Shown in pieces: positions 1 through 10,400 of a DNA stretch of 64,000 nt (positions within the stretch are counted from its first letter, which is position 1; the number at the start of each line of letters is the position of its first letter). Source of the stretch: Mycobacterium lentiflavum (GTDB lineage: Bacteria > Actinomycetota > Actinomycetes > Mycobacteriales > Mycobacteriaceae). The notes below the pieces were generated by a model, which saw nothing but the letters and a program-made list of their open reading frames with translations, was not told the origin of the DNA and made no database searches. A program made the position numbers and the translations under genes. Where the stretch lies: the NCBI RefSeq assembly GCF_022374895.2, contig NZ_CP092423.2:1798001-1862000 (forward strand). The letters run 5' to 3'.

Positions 1-2424
1 CTGGGCCTGAGCCAGGAGAACATTCGGCCGCACGGCGCCGCACTGCAGTGCCGGATCACCACCGAAGATCCGGCCAACGGGTTCCGCCCCGACACCGGCC
101 GGATCAGCACCTACCGCAGTCCCGGTGGTGCCGGCATCCGTCTGGACGGCAGCACCAACCTCGGCGCGGAGATCAGCGCCCACTTCGATTCGATGCTGGT
201 CAAGTTGACCTGCCGGGGCCGCGACTTCCACACGGCGGTGTCGCGGGCCCGACGCGCGATCGCGGAGTTCCGGATTCGCGGGGTATCGACGAATATTCCT
301 TTCCTGCAAGCGGTTCTGGACGATCCGGACTTCCAGGCCGGCCGGATCACCACGTCGTTCATCGACGAGCGCCCACATCTGCTGACCGCGCGCGGATCAG
401 CCGACCGCGGCACCAAGATCCTCAACTACCTGGCCGACGTCACGGTCAACCATCCGCATGGCACGCACCCGTCGACGGTGTACCCACACGACAAGCTGCC
501 GTTTATCGATCCGACCGATCTCGAGGCGGAGCCGCCGGCCGGATCAAAGCAGCGGCTAGTTGAGTTGGGGCCCGAGGGTTTTGCGCGCTGGCTGCGCGAG
601 TCGCCCGCGGTGGGCGTCACCGACACGACCTTCCGCGATGCCCACCAGTCGTTGCTGGCGACCCGGGTGCGCACCAGTGGGCTGATGATGGTGGCGCCCT
701 ACCTGGCCCGGACGATGCCGCAACTGCTGTCGGTGGAGTGCTGGGGCGGTGCCACTTACGATGTGGCACTTCGCTTCCTGAAAGAAGATCCTTGGGAGCG
801 GTTGGCCACGCTGCGCGAGGCGATGCCCAACATCTGTCTGCAGATGCTGCTGCGGGGCCGAAACACCGTGGGGTACACGCCCTATCCGGAACTGGTCACC
901 TCGGCGTTCATCGAAGAGGCGACCGCGACGGGTATCGACATCTTCCGCATCTTCGACGCGCTTAACAACCTGGACTCGATGCGCCCGGCTATCGACGCTG
1001 TCCGCGAAACCGGTTCCGCGATAGCCGAAGTCGCGATGTGCTACACCGGTGACCTGTCCGACCCGGGGGAGCGGCTCTACACGCTGGACTACTACCTCAA
1101 CCTGGCCGAGCGGATCGTGGACGCAGGTGCGCACGTGCTGGCCATCAAGGACATGGCCGGGCTGTTGCGGCCACCGGCCGCACACCAACTGGTCAGCGCG
1201 CTGCGCAGCCGGTTCGACTTGCCGATCCACGTACACACCCACGACACCCCGGGTGGCCAGCTGGCCAGCTATATGGCCGCCTGGCACGCGGGTGCCGACG
1301 CCGTCGACGGTGCCGCCGCACCGCTGGCGGGCACCACCAGCCAGCCGGCACTGAGCTCGATCGTCGCCGCCGCCGCGCACACCGAGCACGACACCGGCCT
1401 GTCGCTTTCGGCGGTATGCGCGCTGGAGCCGTACTGGGAGGCGCTGCGAAAGGTGTACGCGCCCTTCGAATCCGGGCTGCCCGGTCCGACGGGGCGGGTC
1501 TATCACCACGAAATCCCGGGTGGCCAGTTGTCGAACCTTCGCCAACAGGCGATCGCGCTGGGCTTGGGCGATCGATTCGAAGAGATCGAAGAGGCGTATG
1601 CGGGCGCTGACCGCGTGCTCGGCAGGCTGATCAAGGTCACCCCGTCGTCGAAGGTGGTCGGCGACCTGGCGCTGGCGCTGGTCGGTTCGGGGCTCACCGC
1701 AGACGAATTCTCCTCGGATCCTTCGCGATTGGACATCCCGGAATCGGTGGTGGGGTTCCTGCGCGGCGAGCTCGGGGATCCGGTCGGTGGCTGGCCGGAG
1801 CCGCTGCGCAGCGCCGCGCTGGAGGGCCGCGGGCCCGCCAAGCCGGTCCAGCAGCTCAGCGCAGAAGACGAGGCGGGGCTCGCGCTGAGCGGTGCCAAAC
1901 GTCAAGCCACGCTCAATCGACTGTTATTCCCTGGTCCGACAAAGGAATTCGAGGAGCACCGGGACACTTACGGTGACACGTCGCATCTGTCGGCCAATCA
2001 GTTCTTCTACGGGCTGCGCCAAGGCGAAGAGCATCAGGTGACACTGGAACGCGGGGTCGATCTGTTGATTGGTCTGGAGGCCATCTCCGAGCCCGACGAG
2101 CGCGGCATGCGCACGGTGATGTGCATCATGAACGGCCAGCTGCGTCCGGTGCTGGTGCGCGACCGCAGTATCGCCAGCACCATCCCGACCGCCGAGAAGG
2201 CCGAACGAGGCAATGCCGGCCACATCGCGGCACCCTTCGCCGGAGTCGTCACCGTGTCGGTGGCCGAGGGCGACAAGGTGAGCGCGGGCCAGACGATCGC
2301 CACGATCGAGGCGATGAAGATGGAAGCGCCGATCACCGCTCCGAAGGACGCCACCGTGGGGCGGGTCGCCGTGTCGAGCACGGCGCAGGTCGAGGGTGGA
2401 GATCTGCTGGTGGTGCTGAGCTGA
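1..2424 (+). CDS. pyc: Pyruvate carboxylase, C-terminal ~808 residues (5' end outside window)
   Basis: Biotin-dependent enzyme that carboxylates pyruvate to oxaloacetate in the cytoplasm (anaplerosis). The reading frame is open from base 1, and its first codons ([12 protein letters not shown]) fit the end of the biotin-carboxylase domain. The carboxyltransferase (HMGL-like) domain follows with [15 protein letters not shown] near residue 200. The C-terminal biotinyl domain carries EAMKMEAP, whose Lys is the biotin site. Family length is about 1127 aa, so roughly the first 320 residues lie upstream. The stop codon abuts the rsmD start. The next genes, rsmD and coaD, are as beside pca/pyc in M. 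tuberculosis. An apparent Met start at base 193 is internal to the domain and is not the real start. Confidence 0.96.
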   Translation: MGLSQENIRPHGAALQCRITTEDPANGFRPDTGRISTYRSPGGAGIRLDGSTNLGAEISAHFDSMLVKLTCRGRDFHTAVSRARRAIAEFRIRGVSTNIPFLQAVLDDPDFQAGRITTSFIDERPHLLTARGSADRGTKILNYLADVTVNHPHGTHPSTVYPHDKLPFIDPTDLEAEPPAGSKQRLVELGPEGFARWLRESPAVGVTDTTFRDAHQSLLATRVRTSGLMMVAPYLARTMPQLLSVECWGGATYDVALRFLKEDPWERLATLREAMPNICLQMLLRGRNTVGYTPYPELVTSAFIEEATATGIDIFRIFDALNNLDSMRPAIDAVRETGSAIAEVAMCYTGDLSDPGERLYTLDYYLNLAERIVDAGAHVLAIKDMAGLLRPPAAHQLVSALRSRFDLPIHVHTHDTPGGQLASYMAAWHAGADAVDGAAAPLAGTTSQPALSSIVAAAAHTEHDTGLSLSAVCALEPYWEALRKVYAPFESGLPGPTGRVYHHEIPGGQLSNLRQQAIALGLGDRFEEIEEAYAGADRVLGRLIKVTPSSKVVGDLALALVGSGLTADEFSSDPSRLDIPESVVGFLRGELGDPVGGWPEPLRSAALEGRGPAKPVQQLSAEDEAGLALSGAKRQATLNRLLFPGPTKEFEEHRDTYGDTSHLSANQFFYGLRQGEEHQVTLERGVDLLIGLEAISEPDERGMRTVMCIMNGQLRPVLVRDRSIASTIPTAEKAERGNAGHIAAPFAGVVTVSVAEGDKVSAGQTIATIEAMKMEAPITAPKDATVGRVAVSSTAQVEGGDLLVVLS

Positions 2425-2975
2425 CGCGGATCATCGGCGGCGTCGCCGGAGGGCGACGGCTCGCCGTGCCGCCGCGTGGGACCCGGCCGACCACCGATCG
2501 GGTGCGCGAGTCGTTGTTCAACATCGTCACCGCGCGACGTGATCTGGCCGGCTTGGCGGTGCTGGATCTCTACGCGGGCTCGGGCGCACTGGGTCTGGAA
2601 GCGCTCTCGCGCGGTGCGGCCTCGGCGCTGTTCGTCGAGTCCGATCCGCGCACCGCGGCCGTCATCGCGCGCAACATCGAGGCCCTGGGCCTGCCCGGCG
2701 CGACGCTGCGCCGGGGCCCGGTGTCCACGGTGCTGGCCGGTGGGGTCGCATCCCCGGTCGATCTGGTGCTGGCCGACCCGCCTTACGAGATCGAGACCGC
2801 CGAGGTCGAGGCAGTCCTGGCCGCGCTGAGCGCCCATGGCTGGGTGCGCGCGGCAACGGTCGCAGTCGTCGAGCGGGCCGCCGCCGGGGCTTCGCTGACC
2901 TGGCCGGACGGCTGGACCCCATGGCCGGAGCGAATTTACGGCGACACCCGCCTGGAGCTGGCCGAATATGACTGA
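2421..2975 (+). CDS. rsmD: 16S rRNA (guanine(966)-N(2))-methyltransferase
   Basis: Rossmann-fold SAM-dependent methyltransferase that modifies G966 of 16S rRNA. Visible motifs are the N-terminal [13 protein letters not shown], the SAM loop [15 protein letters not shown] and the catalytic DPPY in [11 protein letters not shown]. About 184 aa, the usual size for the family. The start is a problem: homologues begin (M)TRIIGG, but the codon before Thr is CTG at 2421, overlapping the pyc stop, and no in-frame ATG or GTG lies close upstream. I take CTG as the start. A longer in-frame extension reaching into pyc is possible but does not resemble the family. Between pyc and coaD on the same strand, probably translationally coupled to pyc. 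Confidence 0.85.
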   Translation: MTRIIGGVAGGRRLAVPPRGTRPTTDRVRESLFNIVTARRDLAGLAVLDLYAGSGALGLEALSRGAASALFVESDPRTAAVIARNIEALGLPGATLRRGPVSTVLAGGVASPVDLVLADPPYEIETAEVEAVLAALSAHGWVRAATVAVVERAAAGASLTWPDGWTPWPERIYGDTRLELAEYD

Positions 2976-2999
2976 GACGCCCTGCTACCTTGGTCGCTT

Positions 3000-3473
3000 A
3001 TGAGCGGCGCCGTATGCCCGGGCTCATTCGACCCGGTGACATTGGGCCACATCGACGTCTTCGAACGCGCCGCGGGTCAGTTCGACGAGGTCGTCGTGGC
3101 GATCCTGACCAACCCCGCCAAGAAGGGCATGTTCGAGATCGACGAGCGCGTCGCGATGATCGAGGAAGCGACGGCTCATCTGCCGAATCTGCGCGTCGAG
3201 GTCGGGCAGGGCCTGGTGGTGGACTTCGTCACCTCCCGCGGGATGACCGCGATCGTCAAGGGCCTGCGCACCGACACCGATTTCGAGTACGAGTTGCAGA
3301 TGGCACAGATGAACAAGCACATCGCCAATGTGGACACCTTCTTCGTGGCGACCGCGCCGCAGTATTCGTTCGTGTCGTCGTCGTTGGCCAAAGAGGTCGC
3401 GATGATGGGCGGCGACGTCTCGAAGCTGCTGCCGGAGTCGGTGAATCGCCGCCTGCGCGAGAGGCTGTCGTAA
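3000..3473 (+). CDS. coaD: Phosphopantetheine adenylyltransferase
   Basis: Penultimate step of coenzyme A synthesis: ATP plus 4'-phosphopantetheine gives dephospho-CoA. 157 aa, full length. The nucleotidyltransferase T/HxGH signature is TLGHIDVF near residue 16, and the second motif is [10 protein letters not shown] near residue 125. The start ATG at 3000 gives [12 protein letters not shown], as in other mycobacterial CoaD proteins (Rv2965c/KdtB). A TACCTT hexamer at 2986-2991 sits 8 nt before the ATG and could serve as the -10 of a leaderless transcript, so the gene need not depend only on readthrough from rsmD. CoaD feeds the CoA and phosphopantetheine used by the synthases here, but its position is simply the conserved one. 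Confidence 0.95.
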   Translation: MSGAVCPGSFDPVTLGHIDVFERAAGQFDEVVVAILTNPAKKGMFEIDERVAMIEEATAHLPNLRVEVGQGLVVDFVTSRGMTAIVKGLRTDTDFEYELQMAQMNKHIANVDTFFVATAPQYSFVSSSLAKEVAMMGGDVSKLLPESVNRRLRERLS

Positions 3474-3490
3474 GGTCCTTGGCCGGGTTA

Positions 3491-5041
3491 TCAGTAGGGC
3501 GGGTCGTCCGGCAACGGCGTCATGGCGTCGGGTACCCAATCCGCGGGTAGTTCCTCGGGCTCGCGGGGTTCGTTGATCCAGGTGCAGAACGGGCTGGTGC
3601 TTGCTGCGCCCTTGAATGCGAACAGACTGTTGCGCATATGGTTTCGGAACTTGCGCGCGGCGACTTCCTCTTTGCGGGCCTTTTGCCGCCGGTTGTGCAT
3701 GCGCGCTTGACTGATCCGAGCACGTCGCTGCTTGGACCTATCGCGTCTCACCGGGATCGGCGTGGCACACGCCGGTCCACGCGGCTGAGGGAAAAGATCC
3801 GCCCCTGCCGGATACGTCCGGTACACGCGCCCGCTGGGAGAGGTCCAGACGACGGTGCCGTCGCCAAGTTGTGTGTCACGCCATCCGACGTGGAAGGTCT
3901 TGAGTCGATGGTGTTGGCGGCAAAGGCATTTGAGATTCTGCGCCACCGTGAGGCCGCCGGCCGTTGGATCCTGGTGGTTGAACGGGATGGTGTGGTCGAT
4001 ATCGCATACCACTGCGGGACGACTACATCCCGGGAAGCGACAGGTCAGATCCCGGCAGCGAACGAAGCGTTCGAGCGCCGCGGATGGCTGGTAGCGCAGC
4101 GCCTCCACCGGGGTGGTGAAAGGGTCGGCAACGAGTTGTGCTGCGGCGGAAGCCAATTCACGAACCTGCTCGGCGTCGATGATCCCGTACCCCTCTAGGT
4201 AGCCCGGCTCATCGCTGTTGGCATTGACCGTTTGTTCACTGGCGACCACGTTGATGACCACCCGCACACCGCCTGACTCCGGTTCGCCGTCCCCGGCGCC
4301 GGCCGCGGCAGGACAGTCCGACTGTTCGCAGCGGCACACCAAGCCGCGCCCCTGCGTCAGCGCGGCCAAGGCATCGGCGCGGCGCTGCTCCATCGTCCGC
4401 GGATCGCCGGCGCACACTTGGCCCGCAAGTTGCGAGAGCCGACGATCGAAGGCGGTCGCGGCAGTAGCCTCGACGGTGCCGTAGACGTCCGCCATCCCGT
4501 TGTCCAGCGTGCTGATGGCGATATACCGGTCATTCGCGGCCGTCTCGCGCCGTTCACGGGCGGCATCGGGATCAACGGCCCGCACCGTGGCGTCGACGGC
4601 ATTGACGATGCGTTGTCGTGACCAGCCGTGCCATTTCCCGATCCGGGTGGCCAGTGACCGGTCGACCTCGGCGATCAACCCGTCATCGGTGATCAGGTCG
4701 GTACGGCTGATGATCAACCGGACGGTGCGCCAATCGGTGCGCCCCTCCGACAGCAGAGCCGCGAGTTTGGGCAGCCTGGTGTCGAGCGACTCGGCATATG
4801 ACACCAGATAGCTTGCCGCCATCGGGGACAGGTTCATCGCGGCGGCCACCTCGGCCGCAGTCCGCTCGAACCCGTCGAGCACGGCATAGCCCCGGCGGTC
4901 CTCGGCCTGCTTGGTAGCGGCCACTCGGTGTCGAAGTAAAGCTCCCACCGCCGCCATCCGCCGCGCCACCAACATCGACTCCTGCCGCTGGGTGGACTCG
5001 ATCTCCGTTACCAGATCACAGGGATCGGTTGATTCGAACAT
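3491..5041 (-). CDS. DUF222/HNH endonuclease-like protein of the 13E12 repeat family
   Basis: 516 aa. The N-terminal two thirds look like the DUF222 region of mycobacterial 13E12-family proteins. The C-terminal part carries an HNH-type zinc nuclease fold: CRDLTCRFPGCSRP, then CDIDHTIPFNH, then CLCRQHHRLKTFH. The family is multicopy in mycobacteria and its function is unclear; DNA-damage induction is known for some members. I prefer the start at 5041 (MFESTDP) over 5071. A TATTAT -10 at 5049-5054 leaves 7 nt before that ATG, the pattern of a leaderless mRNA, and a LexA-like box covers the same spot. It lies between coaD and the PUFA genes, where M. tuberculosis has purU. It runs convergently to coaD with a 17-bp gap. 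No inverted repeats marking a mobile element were recognised. Confidence 0.85.
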   Translation of the reverse strand: MFESTDPCDLVTEIESTQRQESMLVARRMAAVGALLRHRVAATKQAEDRRGYAVLDGFERTAAEVAAAMNLSPMAASYLVSYAESLDTRLPKLAALLSEGRTDWRTVRLIISRTDLITDDGLIAEVDRSLATRIGKWHGWSRQRIVNAVDATVRAVDPDAARERRETAANDRYIAISTLDNGMADVYGTVEATAATAFDRRLSQLAGQVCAGDPRTMEQRRADALAALTQGRGLVCRCEQSDCPAAAGAGDGEPESGGVRVVINVVASEQTVNANSDEPGYLEGYGIIDAEQVRELASAAAQLVADPFTTPVEALRYQPSAALERFVRCRDLTCRFPGCSRPAVVCDIDHTIPFNHQDPTAGGLTVAQNLKCLCRQHHRLKTFHVGWRDTQLGDGTVVWTSPSGRVYRTYPAGADLFPQPRGPACATPIPVRRDRSKQRRARISQARMHNRRQKARKEEVAARKFRNHMRNSLFAFKGAASTSPFCTWINEPREPEELPADWVPDAMTPLPDDPPY

Positions 5042-5049
5042 ACATTCGA
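5034..5049 (-). promoter_or_regulatory. LexA (SOS) box overlapping the start of the HNH gene
   Basis: TCGAACATACATTCGA matches the mycobacterial LexA consensus TCGAAC-N4-GTTCGA at 11 of 12 defined bases. It overlaps the likely -10 (TATTAT, 5049-5054, minus strand) and the ATG at 5041, so bound LexA would block transcription initiation. This implies DNA-damage induction of the 13E12-type gene. Confidence 0.65.
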
Positions 5050-5177
5050 TAATAGCGAGGTGGCCCGACAACTTTCTGGACGGAGTTGAGATTCCTCAGC
5101 CGCACGGGAGCGGTCCATGAGAAGCTTTCGGCTACCGCGGGGGAAACGCGTCAACGCTGTGATGGAAGGACTCGGCA

Positions 5178-6830
5178 GTGGAAGAGCGACCTACCGCTGT
5201 ATTAAGCGATCGCACCGAAGCCGCTGCGAGCCCCAGTCTGGGCGGGTGGCGAGCGACGACCGCGCCGGCCGCATTCGCGCCGCAAGATATCGCTCACGTC
5301 CTGCAGTACGTGCGCCACCCGGTTCATGTCGTCCGCGAGGACGCCACCGGTCAGCTGGGCCTGGCGATGGGAGGCGAACTGGTCGGCGCCGGTGCGTCCG
5401 ACATATCTTTGATGGGAACACTGCCCCCGATCTATCCGGAATGGCTCGGCGACCGCGAGTTCTGCGAGTCTCACGGGATCCGCTTCCCCTATGTCACCGG
5501 TGCCATGGCCAACGGCATCGCTACCCCTGCACTGGTGGTGGCCATGGCCGAGGCCGGGATGCTGGGCTTCTTTGGCGCGGGCGGCCTCTCGTTCGCCGCC
5601 GTCGAACGAGGACTGGCCCAGATTCAGACCAGGCTGGCGGGCAGACCACTTGCCTGGGGCGCCAACCTGATCCACTCACCCAACGAGGTTGCGCTGGAGG
5701 GGCGGGTCGCCGAACTGTTCATCGAACGGGGCGTCCGGGTCGTCGAGGCCTCGGCGTTCATGAAGCTGACCCCCGCCGTCGTGCACTACGCCCTGTCGGG
5801 CTTGTCGACCGACCCGGCCGGCGCGATCGTCCGCAAAAACCATGTGATGGCCAAGATCTCGCGTCCCGAGGTCGCCCGCATGTTCATGGAGCCCGCGCCC
5901 GCGGCCTTGGTTTCGGTGCTCGTCGCGTCCGGCAAGCTGACCCAGCGGGAGGCCGAGCTCGCCCAGCATGTACCGGTGGCCGAAGACATCACGGTCGAGG
6001 CCGACAGCGGCGGGCACACCGACAACCGTCCGTTGCCGGCGTTGTTCTCGGAAATCGTGCTGCTGCGCGACAAGCTGGCGCAGCAGCACGGCTTGGCCTG
6101 CCGGATCCGCGTGGGTGCCGCCGGGGGTCTTGGTACGCCGCAGTCGGTCGCCGGTGCGTTCGCGATGGGCGCCGCCTATGTGTTGACCGGCTCGGTCAAC
6201 CAGTCGTGCGTCGAGTCGGGCCTTTCCCCGCACGCCCGCGGCATGCTGGCCAAGGCCGGAGTGGCCGACGTGATGATGGCCCCGGCGTCCGACATGTTCG
6301 AGATGGGCGTGAACCTGCAGGTCCTCAAGCGTGGTGCCATGTTCGGCCACCGGGCGAGGAAGCTCTACGAGTGGTACGCCGCCAATCCCGACCTGAGTGC
6401 CGTCGTGGACAAGCACGGTGCGGAGCTGGAAAAGATCCTCGGCAAGAGTGTCGGGGAGGTCTGGGCTGAAACACATCAGTACTGGGAGCAGCGCGACCCC
6501 GCGGTGCTTGAACTCGCGACCCGAGACTCGAAATATCAGATGGGGCTGGTGTTCCGCTGGTACCTCGGCAAATCGAGCCGGTGGGCGATCGACGGGCAAC
6601 CGGACCGTGTACTGGACTACCAGATCTGGTGTGGACCCTCGATGGGCGCGTTCAACAGCTGGGTGGCGGGTAGCTACCTGGAGGACCCTGAGCAGCGGAA
6701 GGTCGATCAGGTGGCGCTGAATTTGTTGGAGGGCGCTACCCACATCAGTCGGGCCCACCAGGCTCGCAAATGCGGCGTGCCCGTTCCGGCGGATGCGTTC
6801 AACTACACGCCGCGCCCGCTTTCTTTGTAG
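5178..6830 (+). CDS. pfaD: PfaD-family enoyl reductase of a PUFA synthase
   Basis: FMN-dependent, 2-nitropropane-dioxygenase-like enoyl reductase that acts in trans on ACP-bound intermediates of PUFA synthases. 550 aa, the usual PfaD length. Recognisable family stretches: FPYVTGAMANGIATPALV near 110, GFFGAGGLSF, EADSGGHTDNRPLPAL near 275, RVGAAGGLGTPQSVAGAF near 315, and the C-terminal FNSWVAGSYL and ATHISRAHQARKCG. The start is GTG at 5178 with GGAAGGA at 5164-5170 as ribosome site. Upstream is the divergent HNH gene. Downstream, 646 bp without a gene separates it from the PfaA-like gene on the same strand. It is the equivalent of myxobacterial pfa1, also the first gene of its cluster. No other reductase in the PUFA block supplies ER activity. 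Confidence 0.93.
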   Translation: MEERPTAVLSDRTEAAASPSLGGWRATTAPAAFAPQDIAHVLQYVRHPVHVVREDATGQLGLAMGGELVGAGASDISLMGTLPPIYPEWLGDREFCESHGIRFPYVTGAMANGIATPALVVAMAEAGMLGFFGAGGLSFAAVERGLAQIQTRLAGRPLAWGANLIHSPNEVALEGRVAELFIERGVRVVEASAFMKLTPAVVHYALSGLSTDPAGAIVRKNHVMAKISRPEVARMFMEPAPAALVSVLVASGKLTQREAELAQHVPVAEDITVEADSGGHTDNRPLPALFSEIVLLRDKLAQQHGLACRIRVGAAGGLGTPQSVAGAFAMGAAYVLTGSVNQSCVESGLSPHARGMLAKAGVADVMMAPASDMFEMGVNLQVLKRGAMFGHRARKLYEWYAANPDLSAVVDKHGAELEKILGKSVGEVWAETHQYWEQRDPAVLELATRDSKYQMGLVFRWYLGKSSRWAIDGQPDRVLDYQIWCGPSMGAFNSWVAGSYLEDPEQRKVDQVALNLLEGATHISRAHQARKCGVPVPADAFNYTPRPLSL

Positions 6831-7045
6831 GTGTTTTCGGCCTCCGACAGACAAATACCAGACGCTTTCCCGTGCCGACAAACTGCGCCTGCATTGCGCA
6901 ATTGTGAGCTGCTGACGTGCGGTTAGCGCGGAGCGATCCGATAATTGCGCGGGCACGATCCGCTTTCTGGGCGCACCGAAGCTGACACGGTTTATTCAGT
7001 TCCCGCAGCAGACGGCGAAACGGGGTGAATATCCCATCAATTCCT

Positions 7046-7061
7046 GTTACTCGCCAGTAAC
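7046..7061. promoter_or_regulatory. Perfect inverted repeat, TetR-type operator candidate
   Basis: GTTACT-CGCC-AGTAAC: perfect 6-bp arms with a 4-bp spacer. This is the size and layout of TetR-family operators common before mycobacterial lipid genes. No TetR regulator gene is in the window, so the cognate protein would be encoded elsewhere. Confidence 0.4.
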
Positions 7062-7312
7062 TGCGTACCGACACATATGGGACCGAACGAATTGAACACT
7101 GCCGATCACCGTAATGGCGTATCCGGGCGTCTTGGCAAAGCTCGTGGGGGGCGATTACCGGTCCACCGGGCGACGGTCGCCGCGGTGCCGGTGCGCGCGG
7201 TCACGTAGAGCCGAAATGGCTCGTCCGACCCACCAGCATCGCTGTGTCACGGTCCGCAGGCAAGCCAGGAAACCGCCGGATCAACGGCCGTCTGATAGAC
7301 GGTCAAGCGGTA

Positions 7313-7332
7313 TTGACTGTTCGTCAGTACAA
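7313..7332 (+). promoter_or_regulatory. TTGACT -35-like hexamer within a second weak dyad
   Basis: TTGACT at 7313-7318 lies in a stretch containing the short inverted repeat ACTG-TTCGT-CAGT (7316-7328). A TGATAT at 7345-7350 is too far (26 bp) to be its standard -10. If transcription starts near here, the leader to the ATG at 7477 is about 100 nt or more. Confidence 0.25.
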
Positions 7333-7476
7333 GACCCTGCGTTCTGATATGGTCCCGGCGAGCGCTAGGCCTGCCCCGGGGGTGTAGGTCAATGCAGCAA
7401 AACCTCGACGATCAGTCTTCGGTGTGCCGCAAGTAAACACTCGATGTTGCTCGTCTAGCCAATGCAAAGGTGATCG

Positions 7477-10400
7477 ATGGCATCAAAACACCCCCCTGTT
7501 GCGGTTGTCGGTGTAAGTGCGCTGTTTCCCGGGTCTCCCGAAGCCGAGCGCTTCTGGCGCAACATCATCGGTGGCGTCGACCTGTTCTCCGAGGTCCCCG
7601 AGTCGCACTGGCGCATTGACGACTACTACCACCCCGATCCGCATATGCCGGACAAGGTATACGCGCGTCGCGGCGGATTCTTGCCTGATGTCGACTTTTC
7701 ACCAATGGATTTCGGCATTCCGCCGAACGTTATGCCCGCAACCGATACCGCCCAGCTGCTGGCACTAAGGGTCGCGCACCAAGTATTAGAGGATGCCGCG
7801 GGGGGTGATTTTTCTCACATCGACCGCGAGCGGATCAGCGTCATCCTCGGCGCCTCCGGTGGCACGGAGTTGATCACCTATATCAGCGGCCGGCTACACC
7901 GGCCGGTCTGGGAGCGAGGACTGCGGGCTGCCGGTCTCTCGGAACCAGAGGTTGCCGCGTTCAGTGAAAGAGTGACGTCGAACTACGCGACTTGGCAGGA
8001 GAACACCTTCCCCGGGCTGCTCGGCAACGTAATCGCCGGGCGGATCGCGAACCGCTTCGACCTCGGCGGTACCAACTGCGTCATCGACGCGGCGTGTGCC
8101 AGCTCGCTGGCGGCGCTCGAAGCCGGGCTGCACGAGCTGTACCTCGGCGAAGCGGACATGGTGCTCGCCGGCGGAGTCGATGCCTTCAACGACATCTTCA
8201 TGTACATGTGCTTCGCCAAGGTGACGGCGTTGTCCACCAGTGGTGACTGCCGGCCCTTCTCCGACAAATCCGACGGCACCATGCTGGGCGAAGGGCTGTC
8301 CATGTTCGCGCTCAAGCGTCTCGACGACGCCGAGCGCGACGGCGACCGGATCTACGCGGTGATCCGCGGCATCGGCACCTCCTCGGATGGTCGGGCAAAG
8401 AGTATCTATGCACCCAGCCCGGCGGGTCAGGCGAAAGCTCTGCGGCGCGCCTACGAGGCCGCGGGCTACGGCCCGGAAACGGTCGGGCTCGTCGAAGCGC
8501 ACGGCACCGGGACCAAAGCCGGGGACGCCGCCGAGTTCGAGGCGTTGCGGGAGGTCTTCAACGCGTCGGGCCGCGAGGACCGGCAATGGTGCGCACTCGG
8601 CTCGGTCAAGTCCCAGATCGGGCACACCAAGGGTGCGGCCGGAGCGGGTGGTCTGTTCAAGGTGGTGATGGCGCTTCACCACAAGGCGTTGCCGCCGACG
8701 ATCAAGATCGACCGGCCGAACCCCGCCCTCGAGATTGAGCGGTCGCCGTTCTACCTTTCCACCCAGTCCAAGCCATGGATGGCCGACAAGGGCGTCCCGC
8801 GGCGCGCGTCGGTCAGCTCGTTCGGCTTCGGCGGCACCAACTTCCACGTCGCCGTCGAGGAGTACACGGGAACCGGGAAGCGTGCGTATCGATTCCGCTC
8901 CTGGGATTCCGAACTGGTCGTGCTGGGCGCCCCTTCTTCGGCGGCGCTCTCCGGGCAAGCCGCTGCGCTGTCCGCATCACTGGTCGACAGTGCCGACATG
9001 CTCAGCTGGATCGCGCGCAGCACGCAAGCCGCGTACAACGCTGCGCAGCCGCACCGCCTTGCCGTCGTTGCCGACAGTGTTTCGACCTTGCAGACGATGC
9101 TCGACGAAGTTGCGGCGAAGCTGCGCGCGGCGGATGTCCCGTCGTCGTTCGCCTCGCCGAAGGGCTACTTCTACTCCGCGCAGCGACCGGGGCCGGTCGC
9201 ATTGCTATTTCCGGGCCAGGGCAGCCAGTACGTCGGTATGGGCGCCGATCTGCCGCAGCTCCATGAGCCGGCGTTGGCGGCATGGGAATGTGCGCGAGCT
9301 GACCGGTTGAACGCTGATCGCGATCTGCACGACGTCGTCTGGCCGAAGACGGCATTCACCGATGACGAGCGCGCCTTGCAGTCGGCCGAGCTGACGAAAA
9401 CCGAGTGGGCGCAACCGGGCATCGGTGCGCACAGCCTGAGTCTGCTCTCGGTGATTCACTCGCTTGGCATTGCACCCATTGCCGTCGGTGGCCACAGCTT
9501 CGGCGAAGTCACTGCGCTGTGTGCCGCAGGAGTTTTCAGCGGCGAGGTCGCCCTGCAAATCGCGCGCAAGCGCGGTGAGCTGATGGCCGAAGCGGCCACT
9601 AACAGCGACGGCGCGATGTGTGCGGTGACCGCCCCCGTCGAGGAAGTCCGCCAGCTGATCGGGGAGTGGGGGCTCCCGGTCGTCATCGCGAACCACAATG
9701 CTCCCAATCAGGCTGTGCTGTCCGGGAATAGCACCGCCATCGAACACGCGGCACAGCGCTTTGCCGCGGCGGGCATCAACGCGCGACGCCTGGATGTCGC
9801 CACCGCATTCCATTCCGACATCGTCAGCCCGGCAGCGGTTCCCTTCGGTTCCTTCCTGGCCGGTGTCGCGTTCGGCACGCCGGCGGTGCCCGTCTACGCC
9901 AATGCGACAGCGCAGCCGTATGCCGGTGACGCGCAACAAATGCGGACCACGCTCGCCAACCAGATCGCGCAGCCGGTACGGTTCGTCGAGCAGATTCAGG
10001 CAATGTGGCGCGCCGGCGCGCGCACCTTCGTCGAGGTCGGCCCCGGCGGGGTGCTGACAAATCTCGTCGGCAAGTGTCTGGTCGGCGAAGAGCACTCGGC
10101 GGTGTCGCTGGATGCCAAGGGCAAGAACGGCATTCGATCGCTGTGGATCGGATTGGCCCAGCTCGTGGCCGCCGGTGTCCCGATGAATTTCGAGGGCCTG
10201 TGGGCCGACTATCGCATCGGCGACGATCCGCGCAACCGCGAGAAGCCGAAGCTGACCTTGAAGATCAATGGGTCCAACTATGGAAGGCCGCCAATAAGCG
10301 ACGAGCCTGTGCGGCGGCCGTTCGATATCGAAACAACTCTCGACCGCAGTGGCCCCAGCAACGGCCACCGGACCGAATCGGAGTCCAAATATATGCCATC

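Larger units (their letters stand above)
6831..7476 (+). other. 646-bp noncoding spacer between pfaD and the PfaA-like gene
   Basis: No convincing gene. Short open frames here lack homology I recognise and lack ribosome sites. The stretch is visibly richer in A and T than its neighbours, and holds two dyad symmetries listed separately (7046-7061 and about 7313-7332). It probably contains the promoter and control region of the two large synthase genes. Confidence 0.6.

Noticed and set aside
7114..7347. 77-aa open frame in the pfaD-pfaA spacer
   Set aside because: Arg-rich random-looking product without start signals; more likely noncoding control DNA.
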